A stretch of 64,000 bases of DNA from Quinella sp. 2Q5 (GCA_015206785.1 JADEZQ010000002.1:62001-126000); one strand, 5' to 3'. Counted from the first letter of the stretch, positions 17,663-26,940 are shown. Notes: a model not told the origin generated them from the letters alone. Numbers and translations are program-made.

Positions 17663-18427
17663 TCACCCCGTGCGGTTGATCTTCGACGCCAAGACGCCCG
17701 CGCCAAATCCGTTGTCGATGTTGACGACGCCCACGCCCGCCGCGCAGGTGTTTAGCATTGCCAAAAGAGCCGCCAACCCGCCGAACGATGCACCGTAGCC
17801 GACGCTGGTTGGCACGGCAATCACCGGTCGATTCGTCAGCCCGCCGACCACGCTCGCCAAAGCACCTTCCATGCCCGCCACGACGATGATGACGTTCGCC
17901 GCGGTGATCTCGTCCATGTGCGCGAAGAGTCGATGAATCCCCGCGACGCCGCAATCGTAGCACGTGCCGACAGCGTTGCCCCAAAGGTAAGCCGTCAGCC
18001 GCGCTTCCTCGGCAACGGGAACGTCGCTTGTGCCGGCGGTGACGACCAAAATTTTTTTCGAATCGTCGCGCTCGATGTCGTCGCGGTCAACGTAAATCAT
18101 TCGCGCGGTCTCGTCGTACACGGCGGCGGGAATTTCGTCGCGCAGGAAGTCGAACTGCTCGCGGCTCGCTCTGGACGCAATCAAATTCCCCGCGCTGCGT
18201 TCGTACAAGTTGCGGAAAATAATTTTGAGCTGCTCATTGGTTTTGCCGGGGGCATAGACGACTTCGGGGAAGCCTTGACGAAGCTCGCGGCCGTGATCAA
18301 TCGAAGCGAAGCCAAAATCTTCCACGGCGTCCGACGAAAAATTTTTCAGCCGCGCAATCGCTTGAGCCTCCGTCACCGCGCCCGACTTGTAGCCGCGCAG
18401 GAGTTCGCGCAAAATTTTTTCGGTCAT
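17663..18427 (-). CDS. larB: nickel-pincer cofactor biosynthesis protein LarB
   Basis: 254 residues with the AIR-carboxylase-like fold. LarB carboxylates and hydrolyses nicotinic acid adenine dinucleotide, the first step to the Ni-pincer cofactor of lactate racemase. Visible signatures: DHGRELRQGFPEVVYAPGKT, VVTAGTSDVPVAEEA, VVAGMEGALASVVGGL and PTSVGYGASFGGLAALLAMLN. A longer reading frame extends upstream through coaE, but the ATG at 18427 has GGAGG nine bases before it. LarA, LarC and LarE are not in the window. Confidence 0.93.
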   Translation of the reverse strand: MTEKILRELLRGYKSGAVTEAQAIARLKNFSSDAVEDFGFASIDHGRELRQGFPEVVYAPGKTNEQLKIIFRNLYERSAGNLIASRASREQFDFLRDEIPAAVYDETARMIYVDRDDIERDDSKKILVVTAGTSDVPVAEEARLTAYLWGNAVGTCYDCGVAGIHRLFAHMDEITAANVIIVVAGMEGALASVVGGLTNRPVIAVPTSVGYGASFGGLAALLAMLNTCAAGVGVVNIDNGFGAGVLASKINRTG

Positions 18428-18444
18428 GTGTTCAGCCTCCGCCG

Positions 18445-19047
18445 TCAAAAAGTTCTGCCGTGAATCGCTCTGGCAACCCGCCGACGCATCGCCTTGTAGC
18501 CGCCCACGTTTAAGAGCTTGACGTCCGCGCGGGCGAGCATCTCCTCCGTGGAAATCTGTGCGTTGATTCGGGCGCGAGCTTGCTCTTCGGTCAGATTGTC
18601 GCGCATCATCAGCCGTTTCAGTTGATATTCGCGATAGGTGTAGACCGCCCAGACTTCGTCGACAAAATTTTCCCAGCCCACCTCGAAGAGCAACGGCACC
18701 TCCAACACGACGAGCCTTGCGCCCGCTTGCAAAGAGTCCACCAAAAAATCTCGTGCCCTCTGCAAAAGAATCGGGTGCGCCACGGAATTTATCCACGCGC
18801 GTTCGTCGTCGTCGTTGAAGATTATTTCGCCGATGAGCCTGCGGTTGAGCGTGCCCTCCTGCGTGACGACTTTGCCGCCGAAATGTCTGACGTACACGTC
18901 GAAGAGCTCGCCGCCAGGTTGCAACAGCCAATGCGTGATTCGGTCGATGTCGCAAGTCACCGCCCTGAAGTATCGGCGCAAAGTTTCAGCCACGGCACTC
19001 TTGCCGCAGGCGATGCCGCCCGTCAATCCGATGATGAACAAGCGCAT
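18445..19047 (-). CDS. coaE: dephospho-CoA kinase
   Basis: 200 residues; last enzyme of CoA synthesis. P-loop GLTGGIACGKSAVAE at residue 7, DIDRITHWLLQPGGELFD, and VLEVPLLFEVGWENFVDEVWAVY are CoaE signatures. The ATG overlaps the gltX stop codon. Confidence 0.95.
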   Translation of the reverse strand: MRLFIIGLTGGIACGKSAVAETLRRYFRAVTCDIDRITHWLLQPGGELFDVYVRHFGGKVVTQEGTLNRRLIGEIIFNDDDERAWINSVAHPILLQRARDFLVDSLQAGARLVVLEVPLLFEVGWENFVDEVWAVYTYREYQLKRLMMRDNLTEEQARARINAQISTEEMLARADVKLLNVGGYKAMRRRVARAIHGRTF

Positions 19048-20390
19048 CACCTGCCCGAAAGTTTTTCCAGCGCACCGTTCAATCGAGCCAGTGAAGTTTC
19101 TTTGCCGAGCAGATACATAATCTCCGTGACGCCGCCGGGCGTGACCTTCTGCATTGACAGCGCGATTCTAAGCGGCCACATCAGCGTGCCGATCTTCAAG
19201 CCCGATTCGTCGACGAGTTTGCCTATCGTGTTGTTGAGAGTGTCGAGCGTCCAATCCGTGACGGTCTGCAGAGTTTTTATCGCGGGCTCAAGAATTTCAG
19301 CGGACTTTTCGGGCGTGACCTTGTTGCGTTTGTTGGTGAACAGCTCGGCGTCGAACGGCGGCAACGTTTTCAGGAAGGCAATCATCTGCGGGATGTCGGA
19401 CAACTTTGCCACGCGCGTCTTTAGCAGGCTTGCCAGGAAAATTTTTCGCGGCTCGTCGAAGTCGCTGATGTATCTGTCGGCGGCGGCGGCAAAAGCTTCG
19501 TCGTCCATCGCCTTGAAGTATTCGCCGCTCATCCAATCGAGTTTGGCATAGTCGAACACGGCGGGGGACTTGCTCAAGCCGTCGAGTGAGAACGCGGCAA
19601 TCAGCTCGTCCATCGAAAAAATTTCTTGGCAGGAATTTTTCGGGCTCCAGCCGAGCAGCGCGACGTAATTGGTAATCGCTTCGGGCAGGTAGCCCGCCTC
19701 AATCAGATCGTTGAAGCTCGTGGCACCGTGCCGCTTGCTGAGTTTGGATATCGAACCGTCGTCCGCCTTGCCCATGACCGGCGCGAGGTGAATGAACGTG
19801 GGCAGCTCCCAACCGAAGAATTCATACAGCAGGACATGCTTGGGCGTGGACGTGATGAACTCGGTGCCGCGAATGATGTGGCTCACTTCCATCAGGTGAT
19901 CGTCGACGACGTTGGCGAAGTTGTAGGTGGGCATGCCGTCGCTCTTGAGCAGGATTTGATCCTCCAGCTCGCTGTTGCTGATGGTGATGTTGCCGTGCAG
20001 AACGTCAAAGAAAGTCGTCTCACCTTCGCGCGGCATCCTCTGCCGAATGGCGACGCCTTGGTCGGTCTCCTCGTAATAGGCGTGACCGTCGGCGACAAGT
20101 TGTTCAGCGTATCGCTTGTAGATATCCATGCGTTCGCTCTGGACGTAGGGCGCGAAGTTTCCACCGTGATGAGGTCCTTCGTCGGGAATGATTTTCGCGG
20201 CGGCAAGCGTGCGTTCGATGAAGTCCACGGCGTCGGCAACGTAGCGGGCGCGGTCGGTGTCTTCTATGCGCAAAATAAAATCGCCGCCCTGACTTTTGGC
20301 GAACAGGTAGGCGTAAAGAGCCGTCCTCAAGTTCCCGATGTGCATGTAACCCGTCGGGCTCGGTGCAAAGCGCGTGCGAATTCTGTTCAA
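19047..20390 (-). CDS. gltX: glutamyl-tRNA synthetase
   Basis: 447-residue class I synthetase. HIGH-type motif in FAPSPTGYMHIGNLRTALYAYLFAK, IEDTDRARYV, and KLSKRHG (the KMSKS equivalent). Slightly shorter than the usual 470-490. It starts with TTG, preceded by GGAGGAG. In Negativicutes-like bacteria this enzyme is often also used for tRNA-Gln; no gatCAB is visible here. Confidence 0.95.
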   Translation of the reverse strand: MNRIRTRFAPSPTGYMHIGNLRTALYAYLFAKSQGGDFILRIEDTDRARYVADAVDFIERTLAAAKIIPDEGPHHGGNFAPYVQSERMDIYKRYAEQLVADGHAYYEETDQGVAIRQRMPREGETTFFDVLHGNITISNSELEDQILLKSDGMPTYNFANVVDDHLMEVSHIIRGTEFITSTPKHVLLYEFFGWELPTFIHLAPVMGKADDGSISKLSKRHGATSFNDLIEAGYLPEAITNYVALLGWSPKNSCQEIFSMDELIAAFSLDGLSKSPAVFDYAKLDWMSGEYFKAMDDEAFAAAADRYISDFDEPRKIFLASLLKTRVAKLSDIPQMIAFLKTLPPFDAELFTNKRNKVTPEKSAEILEPAIKTLQTVTDWTLDTLNNTIGKLVDESGLKIGTLMWPLRIALSMQKVTPGGVTEIMYLLGKETSLARLNGALEKLSGR

Positions 20391-20408
20391 GTTATCTCCT
20401 CCAAAAAT

Positions 20409-20774
20409 TTATTCGATCAATGGATCCGCGCCGTAGCGATTGTAGCCGACGGTGCCAGGTACAAAGAACATTGCAATCGAAAAGATTACGTTGACGACGG
20501 GCACGAACGTCAGCAGCGCAAACCAGCCGCTCTTGTCCATGTCGTGCAGGCGGCGGATAATGAGCATGATGTTGCCCGCGCCGGCGATAAGTACCCACGC
20601 ACCCGTTATCATCGTTATCGGCAGACTGTTTGGGTCGCCCGTGAAGAACGTCGCCATTGACGAGAGCACGAACGTCGACACGCCCGATATCAACGCCAGA
20701 ACAATCATGTACTTGAGATAGCGCAGACGATTGATCCTTCCGTCCGTCGTGAAGATTTCGTTGAAGATGCTCAT
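20409..20774 (-). CDS. DUF805-type membrane protein
   Basis: 121 residues with the DUF805 pattern: FTTDGRINRLRYLKYMIVL at the N-terminus, then four hydrophobic segments, with IIRRLHDMDKSGWFALL between the second and third. The RRLHD..SGW motif is diagnostic. Function unknown. The start at 20774 has AGGAGG upstream; the longer frame is rejected. Confidence 0.85.
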   Translation of the reverse strand: MSIFNEIFTTDGRINRLRYLKYMIVLALISGVSTFVLSSMATFFTGDPNSLPITMITGAWVLIAGAGNIMLIIRRLHDMDKSGWFALLTFVPVVNVIFSIAMFFVPGTVGYNRYGADPLIE

Positions 20775-20784
20775 CAGTTCCCTC

Positions 20785-21459
20785 CTATTGAGACTTTGAC
20801 CAGCCGCCCGAAGCAACCACCGGTCCGAAGAATTGCGTGTAGGATTTGTTGGAATTGGTTTCGATTTGCATGACGTTGTTGGCGTCGGGCGACAGGCGAT
20901 AGTAAACGACTTCCTTGCCGTCGGTATAGCGAATCTGCATCGTGTTGGAATTGCCCAGCCGCGAAATGGCGATTGACTCTTCGCCGCGTGTGTAGCTCGA
21001 CGAGAAATTATTCTGCGTGCGCATGTTGTCAATCGTCGCCAGGAACGTCTGCCAGTCTTTGAGCCCGTCCTCTTGTTTGGTGGAAGCCAGGTGCCCTTCG
21101 ACCATCGCGGCTATCTGCCCGAACAAATTCGTCTCGGACGTGAGAGCTTTGTCGGCGGTGGTGCTGCGCAGAACGGTTGTGTACATTCCTTGCACGCCGA
21201 CGATTATCTCCTGCCAGTTGAGCGTTTTATACGTCGCGCCAACGTCTTCGGCAGATTGCGTCTCGTAGTCGAAGGAAGTTTCGTCGCTGTCGGTGCCGAT
21301 TGCCTGAGACAGATTGCTCTTCGCGCCGCCGAAGGTGTTCGATATCGCGCCGCCGAGCCCGCCGTTGAAGAAGACGAACGCGGCGAAAGCTCCGACGAAA
21401 CCGAACAGCAACGCATATTCAACGAGACCCTGCCCGCGTTGAGATGTCACAAACTTCAT
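20785..21459 (-). CDS. Flp-like (type IVb) prepilin with large C-terminal domain
   Basis: 224 residues. The N-terminus MKFVTSQRGQGLVEYALLFGFVGAFAAFVFF has the class III/Flp prepilin form: basic leader ending in Gly, then QGLVEYALL and a hydrophobic helix. Flp pilins are usually 50-70 residues, while this protein has about 190 extra residues with no recognised domain (Thr/Ser/Asn-rich, YTDGKEVVYYRLSPD). No tad secretion genes are adjacent, so it could be a pseudopilin processed by machinery encoded elsewhere. Confidence 0.7.
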   Translation of the reverse strand: MKFVTSQRGQGLVEYALLFGFVGAFAAFVFFNGGLGGAISNTFGGAKSNLSQAIGTDSDETSFDYETQSAEDVGATYKTLNWQEIIVGVQGMYTTVLRSTTADKALTSETNLFGQIAAMVEGHLASTKQEDGLKDWQTFLATIDNMRTQNNFSSSYTRGEESIAISRLGNSNTMQIRYTDGKEVVYYRLSPDANNVMQIETNSNKSYTQFFGPVVASGGWSKSQ

Positions 21460-21477
21460 GGCATCCTCCGTGAAAAT

Positions 21478-22263
21478 TTACAGCGACCGGGATTTGTTCG
21501 TCGCGGCAATGACGGCTTCAATCATCGAACTGCGCACGCCGCCGCGTTCCAAAACTCTGACGCCCTCAATCGTGGTGCCGGCCGGACTGGTGACTTTGTC
21601 GCGAAGAACGTCGGGGTGAGAGCCCGCCAAGACCATCTTCGCCGCGCCGAGCAGAGTTTGCGCCGCAAGTTCAATCGCCATAGCCCGCGGCAAGCCGCAA
21701 GCAACACCGCCGTCTGCGAGCGCGTCAATCACCACGAAGGCATAGGCGGGACCCGAACCGCTCAAGCCCGTGACCGCGTCCATCAATCGTTCGTCAACTT
21801 CAACGGCGCGTCCGAGCATCGACCAGAAATTTTGCACTGCGTTCGCGTCGCCGCGTGCCAATTCATTCGTTGCGAACGCCGTCATAGATTCGCCGACCGA
21901 CACCGCCACGTTCGGCATGAGCCGCACGATTTTGTTCGCGGGCAAAATTTTTTCGACGACCGACAGCTTGAGCCCCGCCACCGTGTACGTCACCAAAGTT
22001 TGTTCGGGAACTTTGCATTGCAGCTGTGCGAAGACCTGCGCGGCGTCCTTGGGCTTGACGGCGACGATTAACATGTCGACCGTGTCCAAAAAATTTGCCG
22101 CCGCCGAGACATTGACGCCGAAAAGATTTTTGAGCTCGTCGCGGCGTTCAGGACGAACCTCCGCAACAAAAATATCGTTCGGGGCAAAAACCTTGCCGCA
22201 GATGCCGCGAACGATTGATTCGGTCAGCGCGCCGCCGCCGATGAAACCGACTTTGCTGATCAT
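21478..22263 (-). CDS. proC: pyrroline-5-carboxylate reductase
   Basis: 261 residues; last step of proline synthesis. N-terminal Rossmann motif VGFIGGGALTESIVRG, RLMPNVAVSVGESMTAFA in the middle, and the C-terminal signature LSGSGPAYAFVVIDALADGGVACGLPR. The ATG overlaps the stop of the DUF896 gene (ATGA). A much longer antisense frame through dprA is spurious. Confidence 0.96.
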   Translation of the reverse strand: MISKVGFIGGGALTESIVRGICGKVFAPNDIFVAEVRPERRDELKNLFGVNVSAAANFLDTVDMLIVAVKPKDAAQVFAQLQCKVPEQTLVTYTVAGLKLSVVEKILPANKIVRLMPNVAVSVGESMTAFATNELARGDANAVQNFWSMLGRAVEVDERLMDAVTGLSGSGPAYAFVVIDALADGGVACGLPRAMAIELAAQTLLGAAKMVLAGSHPDVLRDKVTSPAGTTIEGVRVLERGGVRSSMIEAVIAATNKSRSL

Positions 22264-22445
22264 TTGACTGCCTCCCCGTCGACGAATTCGATGCTTTCCA
22301 GAAGATTTGTCACTTGCCCGCGGATTGCCGCCAGATAAATTTTGTACAGCTCCTTCTGCTCGGCAAGCTCGTCTGCCGTCAAGCCGACGGTGCGTTTCTT
22401 GCGTGCCAGCTCGTTTATCCTTGCCAAAAGCTCCGGCGTTATCAT
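22260..22445 (-). CDS. DUF896 family protein (YnzC-like)
   Basis: 61 residues: MITPELLARINELARKKRTVGLTADELAEQKELYKIYLAAIRGQ is the two-helix DUF896 fold typical of Firmicutes. Function is unknown, although family members such as B. subtilis YnzC/YneA-operon proteins are linked to the SOS region. GGAGGG precedes the ATG. First gene of a two-gene unit with proC. Confidence 0.85.
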   Translation of the reverse strand: MITPELLARINELARKKRTVGLTADELAEQKELYKIYLAAIRGQVTNLLESIEFVDGEAVK

Positions 22446-22473
22446 CGCGCGTCCCTCCGAAAATTTTTCGGCA

Positions 22474-22502
22474 AGTATACCACGCGGAAAAAAGTTTGTC
22501 AC
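22474..22502 (-). promoter_or_regulatory. promoter of the DUF896-proC unit
   Basis: Minus strand GTGACA, 17-bp spacer ending in TGG, TATACT. It abuts the divergent dprA promoter. Confidence 0.7.
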
Positions 22503-22532
22503 TTGACGGCGAAAAATTTGCGGTGGTAATAT
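22503..22532 (+). promoter_or_regulatory. promoter of the dprA operon
   Basis: TTGACG, 18-bp spacer, TAATAT, leaving a leader of only about 15 nt before the GTG start of dprA. Back-to-back with the minus-strand promoter. Confidence 0.7.
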
Positions 22533-22554
22533 ACGGCGCGGGAGGTCGGGGGTC

Positions 22555-23853
22555 GTGGAGAAATATTTTATGGCGGCGATGGGCGGCGCGGAAGGTCTTG
22601 GCAACAAGAGCATTAAGCGGCTGGTGAAATTTTTCGGCAGCGCAAAGGTCGCTTGGTCTGCCGAGGCCGGCGACATGCGTCAGGCCGGCGTCAAACGCAA
22701 CGCCATAGAAGCTTTCGTCGCCTTCCGCCGCGAACACCCCAACGCGCCCGATAATCTCGTCAGCTATTGTCAGCGTCAGAAGATTGGTCTGTGTTCCATC
22801 AATGACGACGACTATCCGCCGATACTCAAAGAAATTAAAGATTCGCCGATGTTCTTCTATTACCGCGGACAACTTCAGCCGCACGTGCAGAGGATTGCAA
22901 TCGTCGGCTCGCGCCACAACACTGCCTACGGTCAGAGCGTCGCCTTGGAGCTGGCGGAAGATTTGGCGGCGGCCGGCTTGACGGTCGTCAGCGGCGGCGC
23001 ACGCGGCATCGATACCATTGCCCACCGCGGCGCATTGAAGTCGGGGCGAACGGTCGCTGTGCTCGGTTGCGGAATAAACATCATCTACCCGCGCGAGAAT
23101 CGAAAGCTCTTCGAACAGATTGCCGAACGCGGCGTGGTCATGAGCGAATTTCCCCCGCAGTTCCCGCCGAGCACGGGCACCTTCCCCACGCGCAACCGAA
23201 TCATCGCAGGGCTGTGCCGAGGCGTCGTCGTCGTGGAGGCCGGCGAAAAGAGCGGCGCGTTGCTCACGAGCAAGTTCGCCTTCGACGAGGACCGCGACGT
23301 CTTCGCCATACCCGGAACGGTTTATGCCGAGATGAGCGTCGGTTGCCATAATCTGATCCGTAAGAACGAGGCAAAGTTGATCAAGAATGCCCGCGACATT
23401 CTGAACGAATATGAAATCACCGCGGACGACAAATCCCCCGCCAAATCCGTTGAACTCGACGAAGCGGAGGCTGCAGTCTTGAATATCATTCCGCCCGACG
23501 AATTCATCACCGAGGACGAAATTTTTGATCGGCTCGACGACATCAACCCAAGCGAACTTTCCAACGTCATGCTCATGTTGGAGATGAAAGGTTGCGTCGA
23601 AGGCGTTGCCGGTCGCTACAGACGCAAAGGGTCACCCGTCAGCAAGCCCGTTGCCCAATCCGTCAAGCTCGACGGCGCGGAGGCAGCGGTCTTAAATATA
23701 ATTCCGCCCAAAGGATTCATCACCGAGGACGAAATTTTAATGCGGCTCGACGACATCAGCCCAAGCGAATTGCCCGGCATCTTGCTGGCACTGGAAATGA
23801 AAAGTTGCGTCGAACAGGACGCTGGACGATATAAACGCAAATTTGGAGGATGA
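22555..23853 (+). CDS. dprA: DNA-processing protein DprA with duplicated winged-helix domain
   Basis: 432 residues. An N-terminal SAM/HhH-like region, then the Rossmann DprA core (residues about 70-290) with VGSRHNTAYGQ, SGGARGIDTIAHRGAL, VLGCGINIIYPREN and EFPPQFPPSTGTFPTRNRIIAGL. DprA loads RecA on incoming single-stranded DNA in natural transformation. The C-terminus carries two winged-helix domains in tandem (about 300-360 and 371-432) that are strongly alike, offset by exactly 213 bp; most DprA proteins have one. GTG start with GGGAGG upstream. Confidence 0.95.
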   Translation: MEKYFMAAMGGAEGLGNKSIKRLVKFFGSAKVAWSAEAGDMRQAGVKRNAIEAFVAFRREHPNAPDNLVSYCQRQKIGLCSINDDDYPPILKEIKDSPMFFYYRGQLQPHVQRIAIVGSRHNTAYGQSVALELAEDLAAAGLTVVSGGARGIDTIAHRGALKSGRTVAVLGCGINIIYPRENRKLFEQIAERGVVMSEFPPQFPPSTGTFPTRNRIIAGLCRGVVVVEAGEKSGALLTSKFAFDEDRDVFAIPGTVYAEMSVGCHNLIRKNEAKLIKNARDILNEYEITADDKSPAKSVELDEAEAAVLNIIPPDEFITEDEIFDRLDDINPSELSNVMLMLEMKGCVEGVAGRYRRKGSPVSKPVAQSVKLDGAEAAVLNIIPPKGFITEDEILMRLDDISPSELPGILLALEMKSCVEQDAGRYKRKFGG

Positions 23854-23857
23854 ACAC

Positions 23858-25492
23858 GTGGCAGAAAAAATTTTGAAGTCGGTGATTCTCGTCGAGAGCG
23901 CGGCGAAGGCACGGACTTTCAGGAAGTTCATCGGGCGAACGTATTCGGTGCTGTCCACGGACGGCTTCTTGAAGGATTTGCCCAAAAGCCGCATCGGCGT
24001 GAACGAGAGCTATCAGCCCGACTACATCACCGTTCGCGGCAAAGGTCCCCTGCTTGCCGAGCTCAAGCGCGAAACTTTGCGGGCACGCAGAATTTTTTTG
24101 GCGACAGATCCGGACGAACGCGGCGAGTTCCTTGCACGCCAATGCTGTGAAATTTTCGGCGTCAATGCGCTGAGCCGTTGCCGTATCGTGCTCAATGAAC
24201 TGACGCGGGAAAAATTTCGTGCGGCACTCGACGCGGCGCGTCCCATCGAAAATAATCTGGCGGACGCCTTCCAAGCCAAGCAGATCATCGACAAATACGT
24301 CAGCCACCGCATCGGCGAATATCTGTCGCTCAAAATCTGGCGCGGCGTGAAAGTCGGCAGGTTCCGCGCAATGTTGCTCAAGCTCATCGCTAAGCCGCCC
24401 GCGCTCAAAACTTTGAAGCCCGGAAAAATTTTGACGCCAGCCGCTTTGCAAGAGATCGCCCTGAATGAACTGAACTTCTCTGCGGCACGCACGCGCTTCA
24501 TCGCCGAACAGCTCTACGAGGGTTTCAATTTCGGCACGGACGGCACCGCGGGGCTCATCGCCTTCCCACACGGCGACAGTATCTCTTTGACGAGCGAGGC
24601 ACGCACACCGGAGACCGTCCGCGAATTTTTGACGGAGTATCAGCTCAAACTCTATGGTCTCATTCACACGCGGCTCACCGAAAAAAAATCCGCAGCGTCA
24701 TACAAAATCGACGGCACCGTTTCCGACGCGACTTTGATGGCGGCGTTCGATAAGCTCGGCGTGAATTGGGCGGACGTCTATTCCGTCGGCATTGCCAGCC
24801 TGATTAAGCGCAAGTACATCGTCGCGGCAGAAGGTGTCTATAAAGTCACCGTGCTCGGTCAACGCGTGCTCGACGCCTTGAACGGTTTCTTCGACGAGGT
24901 CTTCAGCCCCGCCGCTTACAACGAAATCACCGCCCGCGTCCGCGACGTCGCTCAAGGTCTCGTCGACAAGAGCAGCGTTATCGAAAGCTACTGCGACAAG
25001 TTCAACGCCGCCTTCGCCGAAGCCGCCGCGTCTGTGGGCGAAGATGCTCGTGTGCAGAATGAACCCGTCGTTGAATCCGATGAAGTCTGCGAAAAATGCG
25101 GGCGCAAGATGTTGATTCGTCACGGGCGGTACGGAACTTTTCTGGCGTGCTCAGGTTATCCCGAATGCAAGAACGCCAAGCCCTACCTTGAGCCGCTGGA
25201 GCAGTCTTGCCCAAAATGCGGCGGGCGGCTGATGAAACGCACACTTAACCGCGGGCGAACGTTCTATTGCTGCGCGGCGTGCGACTTCATGACCTGGGAC
25301 GAACCGCAATCAATGACGTGCAATGTCTGCGGCGCGACGATGTTCGCTCACCGATTCAAAGACCGCGCACCCATGTTCTATTGCGGCAACGAAAATTGCT
25401 CAACGCGCACCAATCACCCGATGAATAAAATTTTGGCACGGCTCAAACACCGCTCGGAGATCCGCCGCCAACGCAAGGAGTCCGCCCAATGA
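23858..25492 (+). CDS. degenerate DNA topoisomerase I homologue (probably catalytically inactive)
   Basis: 544 residues at the canonical topA position between dprA and trmFO. The TOPRIM domain is recognisable ([12 protein letters not shown] with Glu13; [10 protein letters not shown]), but DxDxE has become Asp84-x-Asp86-x-Arg88. The active-site segment that normally reads GLITYMRTDS is [10 protein letters not shown]: the catalytic Tyr is Phe236 and the next Arg is His. SAGRVQS is replaced by VGRFRAM, the long domain II insert and the AHEAIRPT motif are absent, which explains the short length. Three C-terminal zinc ribbons (CxxC pairs from about residue 406) are kept. GTG start with GGAGG upstream. 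Strand-passing activity looks impossible; a DNA-binding role is inference. Confidence 0.85.
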   Translation: MAEKILKSVILVESAAKARTFRKFIGRTYSVLSTDGFLKDLPKSRIGVNESYQPDYITVRGKGPLLAELKRETLRARRIFLATDPDERGEFLARQCCEIFGVNALSRCRIVLNELTREKFRAALDAARPIENNLADAFQAKQIIDKYVSHRIGEYLSLKIWRGVKVGRFRAMLLKLIAKPPALKTLKPGKILTPAALQEIALNELNFSAARTRFIAEQLYEGFNFGTDGTAGLIAFPHGDSISLTSEARTPETVREFLTEYQLKLYGLIHTRLTEKKSAASYKIDGTVSDATLMAAFDKLGVNWADVYSVGIASLIKRKYIVAAEGVYKVTVLGQRVLDALNGFFDEVFSPAAYNEITARVRDVAQGLVDKSSVIESYCDKFNAAFAEAAASVGEDARVQNEPVVESDEVCEKCGRKMLIRHGRYGTFLACSGYPECKNAKPYLEPLEQSCPKCGGRLMKRTLNRGRTFYCCAACDFMTWDEPQSMTCNVCGATMFAHRFKDRAPMFYCGNENCSTRTNHPMNKILARLKHRSEIRRQRKESAQ

Positions 25493-26796
25493 CCGTTCAC
25501 ATCATTGGCGCGGGGCTTGCCGGCTCGGAAGCGGCGTGGCAGGTCGCGCGGCGCGGCGTTGATGTCGTCCTGCACGAGATGCGCCCGTTAAAATTGACGC
25601 CCGCACACAAGACAGCGCACTTCGCCGAACTGGTCTGCTCGAATTCATTGCGAGCGGCGGGGCTGACCAATGCGGTCGGCGTCCTCAAGGAAGAGATGCG
25701 TCGGCTCGGCTCGGTCATCATGTCTGCGGCGGACGCTGCGTCAATTCCCGCGGGCGGTGCGCTTGCCGTCGACCGCAACGAGTTCGGGCGGCTCGTCACG
25801 TCCAAAGTCAAAGGCGTCGTTCGTTTCGCCGAAGAGGAAGTCACGAGCCTTGACGCCTTCACCGAAGACGACGTGCTGATAATCGCGAGCGGTCCTTTGA
25901 CTCAAGGTGCGCTTGCCGACGAAATCAGACGGCTCACGGGCGGCGACGACTTCTACTTCTACGACGCGGCAGCTCCAATCGTTACCGCCGATTCGATTGA
26001 CTTCGGCACGGCGTTCAAGGCGTCACGCTACGACAAGGGCGACGTCGACGCCTACATCAATTGCCCCATGACCCGCGACGAATACCTTACCTTCCGCGCC
26101 GAACTCGTTGCCGCCGAAAAAACTCAGCCGCACGAGTTTGAGCGGGAAATTTTTTTCGAAGGTTGCCTACCCGTCGAAGTGCTTGCCTCCCGCGGCGAAG
26201 ATACATTGCGCTTCGGTCCATTGAAACCCGTCGGCTTGATTGACCCGCGCACCAATCAGACGCCCTATGCCGTCGTTCAGCTCCGGCAGGACAACCGAGA
26301 GGCGACGCTCTACAACCTGGTCGGCTTCCAAACGCATTTGACGTGGGGCGAACAGCGTCGCGTCTTCCAAATGATTCCGGGACTTGAACGCGCGGAATTC
26401 GTCCGCTTCGGCGTTATGCACAGGAACACCTACATCAACTCGCCGAAAATTTTGCAACCGACGTTCCGGCTGCGGACGATGCCGAAAATTTTTTTCGCGG
26501 GACAAATCACGGGCGTGGAAGGTTACGTCGAATCGGCGGCGTCGGGTTTGATGGCGGGCGTCAATGCGGCACGCCTCGCGAAAAATCTTGAGCCGCTGGT
26601 CTTCCCGCCGACAACATGCCACGGCGCATTGGCAAACTACATCACCACGGCAGTCACCAAAAATTTCCAGCCGATGAACGTGACGTTCGGACTGCTGCCG
26701 CCGCTTGAAGGTCGCGTCAAAAAAAATCAGCGCAAGGAACTTTTGGCAGCCCGCGCCCTCAACGACATCAACGCTTTGCACACCCGTCTCGGATAG
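25489..26796 (+). CDS. trmFO: methylenetetrahydrofolate-tRNA-(uracil-5-)-methyltransferase TrmFO
   Basis: 435-residue FAD/folate enzyme that makes m5U54 in tRNA. FAD-binding [15 protein letters not shown] at the N-terminus, then [28 protein letters not shown] with the active-site Cys, [18 protein letters not shown], and [23 protein letters not shown]. The ATG overlaps the preceding stop codon. Confidence 0.96.
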   Translation: MTVHIIGAGLAGSEAAWQVARRGVDVVLHEMRPLKLTPAHKTAHFAELVCSNSLRAAGLTNAVGVLKEEMRRLGSVIMSAADAASIPAGGALAVDRNEFGRLVTSKVKGVVRFAEEEVTSLDAFTEDDVLIIASGPLTQGALADEIRRLTGGDDFYFYDAAAPIVTADSIDFGTAFKASRYDKGDVDAYINCPMTRDEYLTFRAELVAAEKTQPHEFEREIFFEGCLPVEVLASRGEDTLRFGPLKPVGLIDPRTNQTPYAVVQLRQDNREATLYNLVGFQTHLTWGEQRRVFQMIPGLERAEFVRFGVMHRNTYINSPKILQPTFRLRTMPKIFFAGQITGVEGYVESAASGLMAGVNAARLAKNLEPLVFPPTTCHGALANYITTAVTKNFQPMNVTFGLLPPLEGRVKKNQRKELLAARALNDINALHTRLG

Positions 26797-26802
26797 CGAT
26801 AA

Positions 26803-26940
26803 CCCGACCGCCCAAGGATGGGCGGTCGCCGGCATACGACGACGTGATGCGTCGTTGCCGGTTCGGAGGTCCTTTTCTTTTGCTTACTTTTCTTTTGGAC
26901 CGGCAAAAGAAAAGTAAGACCCCGCCCGTGTCACGGGCAA
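26803..26940 (+). repeat. diverged hairpin-rich element related in layout to the interspersed repeat
   Basis: Intergenic region between trmFO and hslV with three strong inverted repeats: GACCGCCC/GGGCGGTC (26808-26829), CCGGCA-ACGACG/CGTCGT-TGCCGG (26830-26862) and TTACTTTTCTTTT/AAAAGAAAAGTAA (26884-26917). The order (GC-rich, long palindrome, TTACTTTTC stem) mirrors the 168-bp family in reverse, but the primary sequence is different. Related or convergent; single copy in this window. Confidence 0.6.

Noticed and set aside
18428-18955. N-terminal extension of LarB
   Set aside because: It reads coaE out of frame, is Arg-rich and lies upstream of a good start with ribosome-binding site at 18427.
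21478-23349. A 623-codon open frame on the minus strand spanning dprA
   Set aside because: Only its last 261 codons are protein-like (ProC); the rest is antisense to dprA and low-complexity in composition.
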